Below are positions 1 through 4,655 of a stretch of DNA of 7,703 nt, one piece after another (position 1 is the first letter of the stretch; each line of letters starts with the position of its first letter). The stretch comes from an uncultured Clostridia bacterium (GTDB lineage: Bacteria > Bacillota > Clostridia > Christensenellales > Borkfalkiaceae). The notes beneath the pieces were generated by a model, which was not told the DNA's origin, made no database searches, and saw nothing but the letters and a program-made list of their open reading frames with translations. The DNA lies in NCBI GenBank assembly GCA_937888935.1, contig CALARO010000178.1:1-7703 (forward strand), read 5' to 3'. The position numbers and the translations under genes were made by a program.

Positions 1-355
1 CACAACGGCAACCGCAATGAACCGTATGCGGGAACTCGAAGCAAAACTCGACGAATTGCAGAAAAATCTGACGATAGAAAAATCGAAGACGGCGTGTCGG
101 CTATCGAGAGAAGAAATTTTAATGTATTACCGAGTCGGACTTGAAAAAACGCCGAAATTACTGATAGAATATTTAATAAAAGAAATAAAATTGTACGATG
201 ATAAAATGATCATCACGTACAATACGCCGCGACCGATAGACCTTGACGTAAGTCAGGGTTTTTCTTTTTATAATAAAAACGTAAAAATAGCGCGAGTGAT
301 ACAAAACCGCAAATTCGTGAAATATGAAAATTTTCGATTAATAATGCGTGTTTAA
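1..355 (+). CDS. Large serine recombinase, C-terminal fragment (5' end outside window)
   Basis: The reading frame is open from the window edge, so this is the tail of a longer gene and the internal ATG at 17 is not its start. About 117 residues are visible. They begin with a charged heptad-like coiled coil (MRELEAKLDELQ), continue with IEKSKTACRLSREEILMYY and the signature LIEYLIKEIKLYDDKMIITYN, and end with SQGFSFYNK. From knowledge of the family, this arrangement matches the extreme C-terminus of resolvase-type large serine recombinases that carry a recombinase domain and zinc beta ribbon, as found on clostridial integrative elements and prophages. These enzymes cut and rejoin attachment sites through a serine nucleophile, which lies outside this window. 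A hairpin terminator follows 15 bp after the stop. The gene suggests that a mobile element ends in or near this window, but no attachment site could be identified. Confidence 0.8.
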   Translation, partial: TTATAMNRMRELEAKLDELQKNLTIEKSKTACRLSREEILMYYRVGLEKTPKLLIEYLIKEIKLYDDKMIITYNTPRPIDLDVSQGFSFYNKNVKIARVIQNRKFVKYENFRLIMRV

Positions 356-369
356 ACTGTCGATTTATC

Positions 370-421
370 AAAAAAGTTCGTATAAAAAAGAGGCGTAGCC
401 GAAACGATACGAACTATTTTT
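370..421 (+). terminator. Terminator of the recombinase gene
   Basis: GTTCGTAT at 376-383 pairs perfectly with ATACGAAC at 407-414. Flanking A and T runs extend the pairing, and a small GGC/GCC hairpin (392-400) sits inside the loop. The right arm is followed by TATTTTT. The position just after the recombinase stop codon fits an intrinsic terminator. Confidence 0.65.
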
Positions 422-499
422 ATTACAACTAAACAAATGTAAAAATGCCAAAACAAGCAAAAATGCCGTTGAAATGAAGCAAAAACAGGCAAAACAGCG

Positions 500-539
500 A
501 AAAAGAAAACCTAAGTCGAACACAATAGTTCAACTTAGG
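500..539 (-). terminator. Terminator-like hairpin oriented on the minus strand
   Basis: CCTAAGTCGAAC at 510-521 and GTTCAACTTAGG at 528-539 form a 12-bp stem with one mismatch (517 against 532) and a 6-nt loop. Read on the minus strand, the stem is followed immediately by TTTTCTTTTT (509-500), which is the form of an intrinsic terminator. No plus-strand T run follows it. No minus-strand gene that would need it is visible in the window. Confidence 0.55.
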
Positions 540-655
540 CCTTATTTGGCGCGGCGAATAAATGTGTATTTGAACTGCTTTCATTTGAGAAGCGTTTAGG
601 CATAGAAATAAAGGGAAAAATTGCACTTACAGCTTAACAAAACATACATTAAAAT

Positions 656-700
656 ATCGCGGTATACGAAAAAAAATTGTTCGTATTGCCGCGATTTTTT
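656..700 (+). terminator. Strong intrinsic terminator, possibly bidirectional
   Basis: ATCGCGG (656-662) pairs with CCGCGAT (689-695) and ATACGAA (664-670) pairs with TTCGTAT (680-686). The two stem segments are separated by a small internal loop (T663 against TG 687-688), and a nine-base A-rich loop caps the stem. A six-base T run (695-700) follows. It insulates the toxin module downstream. The A-rich left flank could support weak termination on the other strand. Confidence 0.75.
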
Positions 701-746
701 CGTAAAGTGAGCAATATAACATGGATAGAAAAAAGTAAAAATATAG

Positions 747-775
747 TTAAGAAAACGCCAAATTTTTGTTATATT
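747..775 (+). promoter_or_regulatory. Degenerate promoter resembling that of the second toxin module
   Basis: TTAAGA (747-752) and TATATT (770-775) are 17 bp apart. From about 734 to 778 the sequence aligns with the promoter region at about 2561-2605, including the shared core ATATAGTT, the block CCAAA and the -10 region. The -35 box is much poorer here than the TTGACA of its partner. The nearest gene starts over 100 bp downstream and has its own better promoter, so this may be weak or relic. Confidence 0.4.
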
Positions 776-830
776 AAATCATATAGAATTGAGGTTTTAA
801 AAAATTTTTATAATTTTTCATAAAAAAGTA

Positions 831-859
831 TTGACTTTTGTATATCATTTGTGTATACT
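831..859 (+). promoter_or_regulatory. Promoter of the Phd/PIN toxin-antitoxin operon
   Basis: TTGACT (831-836) and TATACT (854-859) have the ideal 17-bp spacing. Transcription should begin near 866, just before the ribosome binding site GGAGG (870-874), giving a very short leader. TGTATA occurs twice, at 839-844 and 852-857. This direct repeat lies over the promoter and could be part of an autoregulatory operator, as is usual for Phd-family modules; the operator role is inference. Confidence 0.7.
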
Positions 860-882
860 ATTGTTGCACGGAGGTAATTGTA

Positions 883-1164
883 ATGAATTTTTATGGAATA
901 AGAGAATTGAGTAATAACACCAAAGCGGTAATGACAAATCTTGCGGCTAATAAAAAAGCGGTAATCACGGATAACGGAAAGCCGTCTGCGCTTATGATCG
1001 GAATCAACGAATCGAATTTTGAAGCGGTACTTGCTTTTGTACAAAAGCTTGAAATGCAATTAGCTGTTTCTGAGTTACAGAAACAATCGTTGAAAAATTT
1101 TCCGGTTCCGCTTACAGACGAGGAAATTCAAAATGAAATCAATGCTGCGCGTCAAGGGGAATAA
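883..1164 (+). CDS. Phd/YefM-family antitoxin
   Basis: This 93-residue protein is the expected antitoxin of the PIN toxin that follows. Residues 1-45 (MNFYGIRELSNNTKAVMTNL, then a KKAVITDNGKPSALMIGI block) match the Phd/YefM DNA-binding fold: a short strand, a helix carrying the NNT segment, then the strand-turn-strand that reads V-I-T-x-N-G-K-P-x-A-L-M. The rest (about 46-93) is a charged helical tail ending in TDEEIQNEINAARQGE, typical of the disordered toxin-wrapping region. ATG 883 is chosen because GGAGG (870-874) lies 8 nt upstream. An upstream in-frame TTG at 838 lies inside the promoter and before the likely transcription start. The stop codon overlaps the toxin start by one base (TAATG). 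Known members repress their own operon and are degraded by proteases to release the toxin. Confidence 0.88.
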   Translation: MNFYGIRELSNNTKAVMTNLAANKKAVITDNGKPSALMIGINESNFEAVLAFVQKLEMQLAVSELQKQSLKNFPVPLTDEEIQNEINAARQGE

Positions 1165-1541
1165 TGATGTTTGTGGTATTGGATACAAATGTGATCGTGT
1201 CGGCGTTGTTATCGCCGCATGGTAAACCCGCCTATGTTTTTAACCGCTTTGTCGAAGGGAACTTTACGCTTTGCGCGGACGAACGGATTTTAGAAGAATA
1301 TTATGCTGTTTTATCAAGAGAGAAATTTCATTTTGATTTGACGTATATAGAGCAGATTATGTCGTTTATTCGTTCCAAGGCGATTATTGTTTCGCCTACG
1401 CCTTTGGCGATACCTTTTAGCGACGAATCGGATAAAAAGTTTTTTGAAGTGGCGAAAGCGTGTAATGCAGTTTTAATCACGGGGAATGCAAAACATTTTC
1501 CAGCCGATCCGCTCATTAAATCGGTGAATGATATTTTTTAA
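1164..1541 (+). CDS. PIN-domain ribonuclease toxin
   Basis: This is a protein of up to 125 residues from the PIN-family putative toxin group (COG1569-like). The N-terminus MFVVLDTNVIVSALLS carries the first metal-binding acid (D7, with N9). E45 in ILEEYYAVL is the second. D90 in SDESDKKFFEVA is the third, and the closing motif LITGNAKHF contains N108. The family usually makes about 130-140 residues, so this copy is essentially full length. Such toxins are magnesium-dependent ribonucleases that stop growth by cutting RNA when the antitoxin is lost; the specific RNA target cannot be read from the sequence. Two ATGs are in tandem at 1164 and 1167. AGGGGA (1155-1160) lies only 3 nt from the first and 6 nt from the second, so 1167 may be the true start. 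Translation is coupled to the antitoxin. No clear terminator follows. Confidence 0.87.
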   Translation: MMFVVLDTNVIVSALLSPHGKPAYVFNRFVEGNFTLCADERILEEYYAVLSREKFHFDLTYIEQIMSFIRSKAIIVSPTPLAIPFSDESDKKFFEVAKACNAVLITGNAKHFPADPLIKSVNDIF

Positions 1542-1616
1542 AAGTACGAAATTTTTAATTTATAAGTAACTGAACACAAAAATACGAGATCGTTATTTTT
1601 GAAAAAAGGGGAAGAT

Positions 1617-2564
1617 ATGAAGCGAGGGGAAAGAGAGCAGGTTTGTTTAGAGGCTGTGAAAAAAATTATTTTTTATAACAATGGTAAAATTCGATGTGAT
1701 TTTGACGGAAAAAGTTATTTAGATGTCAGCGACGAGAAGTTTTTTAAATTTCCGATATGCTATTTTGATTTTCAAAATAATGCATTTGGCTTGTCCGAAG
1801 AAGATAGAATCGAAGTCGCTAATTTATTACGTACAGCACAACCAAATGAAAAAGCAAGTGAATTTCCTGATTTTGTTTTTGAAAATGGTTTTATAGAGCA
1901 TTTTCAAATCACAGCTTCAAAAGAAACGAAAAAAGGTTCTCAAAAAATAATCAAGGAAAATGATTTTTCACGTCAAGCCGAGAAAAACGAAAAAATATTT
2001 AAGGAAGAGTGTAAAAATAATCCCGATTTTGTGAATGTACGTAGCGTAACAACACCTATGAATTTTCCTGATTATAGTGGAAAAAATTTAGAGAGTTCTT
2101 TTAAGCGGAATTTTGAACATCACATACAAAGCCTTGAAAAATATGACGGTAGTAAACAAATCGGGGTTTTTATGGTGGGAAATTATGAATTTGCCGTTAA
2201 AATGTATGAGAATATTTTTAACGACGTGAAGAAGAATGTGTCTTATGGCGATTTAAGGCTACCACAAAAATTTACTTGTTACAGATTGAGTCGGGATAAA
2301 AAATTGTTAAATTACATTTACTCTTATAGAGATTTAATCAGATACATTATCTTTGTTTACGAAGAGTATACGCGGCGGGAAAATGCCAAAGGCTTTGAAG
2401 GACTGTTCGGAGATTTGGTTCGGAAAATAGAAGTAATCAAAGTGGAAAATATACCGTATATGTTAAAATTATTACCGTGGGATTTTGACATTTGCCCGTT
2501 ATACGGAGGTGCGGTTCGTTCGATACACAGTATTAGTTCCAAAAAGAACGAAGCATTGCAGTAA
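1617..2564 (+). CDS. Uncharacterised 315-residue protein between two toxin modules
   Basis: I do not recognise this protein. ATG 1617 is preferred over the in-frame TTG at 1599 because an AAGGGGA ribosome binding site (1606-1612) sits just ahead of it. The protein looks soluble and charged, with no signal peptide or membrane span. Residues 82-100 (EFPDFVFENGFIEHFQITA) are the most family-like stretch: P84-D85, a short hairpin, then E94-H-F-Q97. This recalls the PD...ExK/Q core of restriction-type nucleases, but the usual lysine position is not matched, so that is only a guess. A basic helical section follows (101-130), then HHIQSLEKYDGSKQIGVFMVG (169-189), which looks like a helix plus a buried strand. 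The C-terminal half is rich in aromatic residues (IYSYRDLIRYIIFVYEEY). It starts 76 bp after the PIN toxin without an obvious promoter, so it may be read from that operon. The promoter of the next module begins 10 bp after its stop. Confidence 0.75.
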   Translation: MKRGEREQVCLEAVKKIIFYNNGKIRCDFDGKSYLDVSDEKFFKFPICYFDFQNNAFGLSEEDRIEVANLLRTAQPNEKASEFPDFVFENGFIEHFQITASKETKKGSQKIIKENDFSRQAEKNEKIFKEECKNNPDFVNVRSVTTPMNFPDYSGKNLESSFKRNFEHHIQSLEKYDGSKQIGVFMVGNYEFAVKMYENIFNDVKKNVSYGDLRLPQKFTCYRLSRDKKLLNYIYSYRDLIRYIIFVYEEYTRRENAKGFEGLFGDLVRKIEVIKVENIPYMLKLLPWDFDICPLYGGAVRSIHSISSKKNEALQ

Positions 2565-2573
2565 AAAATATAG

Positions 2574-2602
2574 TTGACAAAACACCAAAAATTTGCTATA
2601 CT
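2574..2602 (+). promoter_or_regulatory. Consensus promoter of the zeta-like toxin module
   Basis: A perfect TTGACA (2574-2579) is separated by 17 bp from TATACT (2597-2602). Transcription should start near 2609, directly before the AGGAAG ribosome binding site (2611-2616). CAAAAATTTG (2586-2595), a palindrome except for its two central bases, lies in the spacer and may be an operator. The equivalent position at 759-768 has CAAATTTTTG, which keeps the same outer arms. Confidence 0.75.
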
Positions 2603-2626
2603 AAAATTAAAGGAAGTGAAAAGCTT

Positions 2627-2806
2627 ATGGAGAATATTGCAAATAAAATAGAAACAAGTAAAAAAATAACGATAAGGAGCGGTGAACAATATTTGCGGCT
2701 TATGAAGAGTGCGACAACGCAGGAAGAAAAGAAATTATACACCAAAACTTATAATGCTTTTTTGGCGAAACGACAAAAAGAAGTAATAGCAAATGAATTC
2801 TATTAA
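2627..2806 (+). CDS. Small basic protein, putative antitoxin of the zeta-like kinase
   Basis: This is a 59-residue protein starting MENIANKIETSKKITIRSGE and ending IANEFY. ATG 2627 follows AGGAAG (2611-2616) by 10 nt and lies 25 bp after a consensus promoter, so it is very likely translated. Its last 14 bases overlap the start of the kinase gene in another frame, the tight coupling seen in type II toxin-antitoxin pairs. It is probably mostly helical after residue 19, with the segment TTQEEKKLYTKTYNAFLAKRQKE. I see no similarity to epsilon or PezA, the known partners of zeta and PezT. By my count it carries 12 K/R and 7 E with no D, which makes it basic, whereas many antitoxins are acidic. The role is inferred from position alone. 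A small accessory or DNA-binding protein is the alternative. Confidence 0.7.
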   Translation: MENIANKIETSKKITIRSGEQYLRLMKSATTQEEKKLYTKTYNAFLAKRQKEVIANEFY

Positions 2807-3386
2807 AAAATTTACAATATTTGCCGGTGTGAACGGTGCGGGAAAAAGCACGCTATTTTATTTAGAAAAAAGTAGTGATTTAGGAATCCGATTGAATTGC
2901 GATGAAATTCTGTCTTCTTTGGGGTTGAAATGGGAAGAGCCGCGCGCACAAATTCTTGCGGGCAAAAAATTATTGCAGTTGCAACATGAATGTATTGAAA
3001 GCGGTGTATCGTTCAATCAGGAAACAACGCTGTGCGGGCAATCTATATTTAATGCTGTAAAACAAGCGAAAGAAGCGGGATACACGATACTATTAAGATA
3101 TGTAGGCGTTGAAACAGCTGAAATTGCAAAAGAAAGGGTGCGAAAACGTATCGAAAGCGGTGGACATGGAATTTCCGATGAAACGATAGAACGGCGATTT
3201 ATTACTTCGCAAGAGAATTTTTTAAAAATTTATCCGTTGTGCAACGAGGTGATAATTTACGATAATACAAAGCAAATGCAATGTGCAGCAATGATAACGA
3301 ATGGTAAAATTGAGGTTTCACGCAAAATTGCGTGGGTAAACGAATTATTGAAGAAAGTAAACTTAACACGAAAAAATTTTGTGTAA
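2793..3386 (+). CDS. Zeta-toxin-like P-loop kinase
   Basis: This 197-residue protein belongs to the zeta-like predicted kinases (COG4185-like). Residues 7-20 (FTIFAGVNGAGKST) form a buried strand and the Walker A loop, with K18 and S19. LNCDEILSSLG (34-44) holds the conserved D-E that follows the P-loop in zeta proteins. FNQETTLCG (about 74-82) matches the family's E-T-T-L motif. RVRKRIESGGHGISDETIERRF (about 116-137) is the basic region that in zeta proteins helps bind ATP. Characterised zeta and PezT toxins phosphorylate UDP-N-acetylglucosamine and block wall synthesis; the substrate of this shorter COG4185-type branch is not established. At 197 residues it is shorter than zeta proper (about 287). 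Initiation is probably coupled to the upstream small gene, because only a weak AAGAAG precedes ATG 2793. A strong terminator lies downstream. Confidence 0.85.
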   Translation: MNSIKKFTIFAGVNGAGKSTLFYLEKSSDLGIRLNCDEILSSLGLKWEEPRAQILAGKKLLQLQHECIESGVSFNQETTLCGQSIFNAVKQAKEAGYTILLRYVGVETAEIAKERVRKRIESGGHGISDETIERRFITSQENFLKIYPLCNEVIIYDNTKQMQCAAMITNGKIEVSRKIAWVNELLKKVNLTRKNFV

Positions 3387-3430
3387 CAACAAGGAATATT
3401 AAAATAAAATATATTTATTAAATATAATCA

Positions 3431-3465
3431 AAAGGAGTACCGTGAATTTACGCGGTACTCCTTTT
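3431..3465. terminator. Bidirectional terminator between toxin module and regulator gene
   Basis: AAAGGAGTACCG (3431-3442) pairs perfectly with CGGTACTCCTTT (3453-3464), and the stem extends by a G-U and a G-C pair around an AATTTA loop. Plus-strand readers meet CTTTT after the stem and minus-strand readers meet TTTTGATT. It sits 44 bp after the kinase gene and 87 bp after the end of the convergent AraC gene, so it can serve both. Confidence 0.8.
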
Positions 3466-3551
3466 ATCAATAATTTATAAAATATCATTTTGTGCTTTTT
3501 AAGCAATTTTTAATGTTTTTAATATCGAAATAATCTCTCAAATAATAATGA

Positions 3552-4328
3552 TTAGTGGTTGTTTAGTTTAAGTCCATTGTGTTTATTGCGGTATTGAGAT
3601 GGAGAATATTTTGCGTGATATTTAAAAAATTTAACGAACATATTTTCATCTTCAAATCCACATTGATTAGCAATTTCTTTAACTGTCAAATTTGTGTTAA
3701 GCAGACACATCTTAATATAACTAATTCGATTTTGGTTTATAAGCGAGTGCAATGAGATTCCGATTGCTTGTTTAATTATTCGGCAACAATGATCCGTTGA
3801 ATATCCGAATTGAGAACTTATATTATTCACGGTTAAGTTTTTATTGGAATTAAGTCTCACAAATTCTATAATTTCCGAAACGACTTTTGAGCGGCTGGAC
3901 TTATTGTAGTCGTTGGGTAGCGTTACTAACAATTCCGCTAATTTAATTTCGCATAACGTCGAGTTTTTTCTTTGTTGAGAAGCCATTATTTCTCTAAAAA
4001 GATAAGAGTTTTTTTCAAGTTCGGCATCATTGTACAATTTATTTAATCCAAGTTTTTCGTAGTTTTTGCAACGAAAATGCAACCAAAAGAATTTAATCGA
4101 AAAATTAGTTACTTTAATCCCTTGATGTTGCAAACCCGGGTATAAAATAAACAAGTTTTTCGGTTCAAGATGATAAATTTTACCGTCCTCTTGCATATCG
4201 AATTCACCTTCGACAACGTATATTATTTCAAAAGAGTCAATAATTCTCGTGGGGTGAATCCAAGCATCTTTTGTGGTAAAAAAACCCATATTAGAAAAAG
4301 AAATTTCTACATCATTTATCGTTATCAT
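3552..4328 (-). CDS. AraC-family transcriptional regulator of the adjacent sugar transporter
   Basis: This 258-residue protein has the classic AraC layout. An N-terminal cupin-like ligand domain holds FEIIYVVEGEFDMQ and the YPGLQHQG strand (about residues 33-69), followed by FFWLHF (about 80-85). The C-terminal double helix-turn-helix starts near residue 147: the first motif is NLTVNNISSQFGYSTDHCCRI (about 165-185) and the second is LTVKEIANQCGFEDENMFVKFFK (214-236). It ends with the family signature YSPSQYR, in which the usual glycine is replaced by tyrosine. ATG 4328 is chosen because AAGG lies 7 nt upstream and a promoter sits just before it. The longer open frame reaching 4397 starts upstream of that promoter. 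The divergent transporter operon is the likely target, and the cupin domain probably senses the transported sugar or a derivative. Both statements are inference from gene order. Confidence 0.88.
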   Translation of the reverse strand: MITINDVEISFSNMGFFTTKDAWIHPTRIIDSFEIIYVVEGEFDMQEDGKIYHLEPKNLFILYPGLQHQGIKVTNFSIKFFWLHFRCKNYEKLGLNKLYNDAELEKNSYLFREIMASQQRKNSTLCEIKLAELLVTLPNDYNKSSRSKVVSEIIEFVRLNSNKNLTVNNISSQFGYSTDHCCRIIKQAIGISLHSLINQNRISYIKMCLLNTNLTVKEIANQCGFEDENMFVKFFKYHAKYSPSQYRNKHNGLKLNNH

Positions 4329-4346
4329 ATTATCGCCTTTTCGTAC

Positions 4347-4376
4347 AGTATAGCATAATAGTCGAATATTTGTCAA
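4347..4376 (-). promoter_or_regulatory. Promoter of the AraC-type regulator
   Basis: On the minus strand TTGACA (4376-4371) and TATACT (4352-4347) are 18 bp apart, 18 bp ahead of the chosen start codon. Its position rules out the upstream in-frame starts of the regulator. Confidence 0.7.
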
Positions 4377-4397
4377 GGTTTTTTTCATACATTTCAA

Positions 4398-4409
4398 GCA
4401 AAGTTTTGC
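4398..4409. promoter_or_regulatory. Inverted repeat upstream of the regulator promoter
   Basis: GCAAAGTTTTGC consists of GCAAA and TTTGC separated by 2 bp. It lies 22 bp upstream of the regulator's -35 box and could be an operator. A second TTTGC occurs at 4414-4418. No function is proven. Confidence 0.25.
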
Positions 4410-4454
4410 GTGATTTGCTAACAGTTTTTACAAAATTCAAACAAAAAACTCAAA

Positions 4455-4476
4455 TAATATGAAACTAATATGAAAC
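4455..4476 (+). repeat. Perfect tandem 11-bp direct repeat, candidate AraC-regulator site
   Basis: TAATATGAAAC occurs twice head to tail (4455-4465 and 4466-4476). Eleven bases is about one helical turn, so both copies present the same DNA face. AraC-family proteins have two helix-turn-helix units per monomer and often bind direct repeats. The location between the regulator and the transporter operon fits such a site. A 9/11 match, TAATGTTAAAC (4568-4578), overlaps the predicted -10 of the transporter promoter and may be chance. Confidence 0.45.
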
Positions 4477-4549
4477 AATTATTTTTTGCGCAACCAGAGA
4501 GTTAATTAAAATCTCGTCGGATTTTCGTACATATTGTCGCTTATCGGCA

Positions 4550-4579
4550 TTGACAAACGGCTGTGATTAATGTTAAACT
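4550..4579 (+). promoter_or_regulatory. Likely promoter of the sugar transporter operon
   Basis: TTGACA (4550-4555) is perfect. The best -10 candidate is the weak TAAACT (4574-4579) at 18 bp spacing. A good -35 with a weak -10 is compatible with a promoter that needs an activator. Transcription would start near 4586, leaving a leader of about 70 nt. Confidence 0.5.
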
Positions 4580-4593
4580 ATATGTGTAATAGA

Positions 4594-4624
4594 ATTGCCG
4601 TGACTTTCGGCAATAATATTATTG
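4594..4624 (+). promoter_or_regulatory. Overlapping inverted repeats in the transporter leader
   Basis: ATTGCCG (4594-4600) pairs with CGGCAAT (4608-4614) around a 7-nt loop. Sharing the last four bases, CAATAATATTATTG (4611-4624) is a perfect 14-bp palindrome. The two structures compete for CAAT at 4611-4614. They lie just after the predicted transcription start and 17 bp before the ribosome binding site, so they could be an operator or a leader switch. Neither role is shown. Confidence 0.35.
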
Positions 4625-4655
4625 GAATTTTTATGCATTATAAGGAGTAATGAAA

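Larger units (their letters stand above)
356..830. other. Gene-poor spacer with three hairpins and a relic-like promoter
   Basis: No reading frame here has both a ribosome binding site and convincing protein character. The stretch holds the recombinase terminator (370-421), a purine-rich low-complexity tract in which AAAAATGCC occurs twice 18 bp apart (441-467), a minus-strand terminator-like hairpin (510-539), a second plus-strand terminator (656-700) and a promoter-like sequence (747-775). A short frame at 539-637, ending in FELLSFEKRLGIEIKGKIALTA, looks protein-like but has no start signal and could be a gene remnant. The mix suggests an element boundary or a deletion scar; this is inference. 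Confidence 0.5.

Noticed and set aside
441..467. AAAAATGCC repeated 18 bp apart, considered as a repeat array
   Set aside because: There are only two short copies in a low-complexity A-rich tract, with no regular spacer pattern, so it is not a CRISPR or iteron array.
474..599. Plus-strand 41-codon basic open frame starting MKQKQAKQRKRKPKS
   Set aside because: There is no ribosome binding site. The basic start comes from an A-rich low-complexity tract, and the frame runs through the 510-539 hairpin.
838..882. TTG start extending the Phd-type antitoxin
   Set aside because: The extension overlaps the -10 box and reads cysteine- and tyrosine-rich non-family sequence. ATG 883 has an ideal GGAGG site.
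1578..1600. Possible terminator between the PIN toxin and the unknown gene (AAAAATACGA / TCGTTATTTTT)
   Set aside because: The stem is almost entirely A-T with a bulge and a two-base loop, so it is too weak to call. The unknown gene may be cotranscribed with the toxin pair.
2357..2689. Minus-strand open frame of 110 codons
   Set aside because: It overlaps the end of the unknown gene, the toxin-module promoter and the start of the small antitoxin gene. Its cysteine- and phenylalanine-rich translation is antisense noise.
4329..4397. N-terminal extension of the AraC-type regulator to an upstream ATG
   Set aside because: The extension covers the regulator's TTGACA/TATACT promoter and lacks a ribosome binding site, while ATG 4328 has AAGG at proper spacing.
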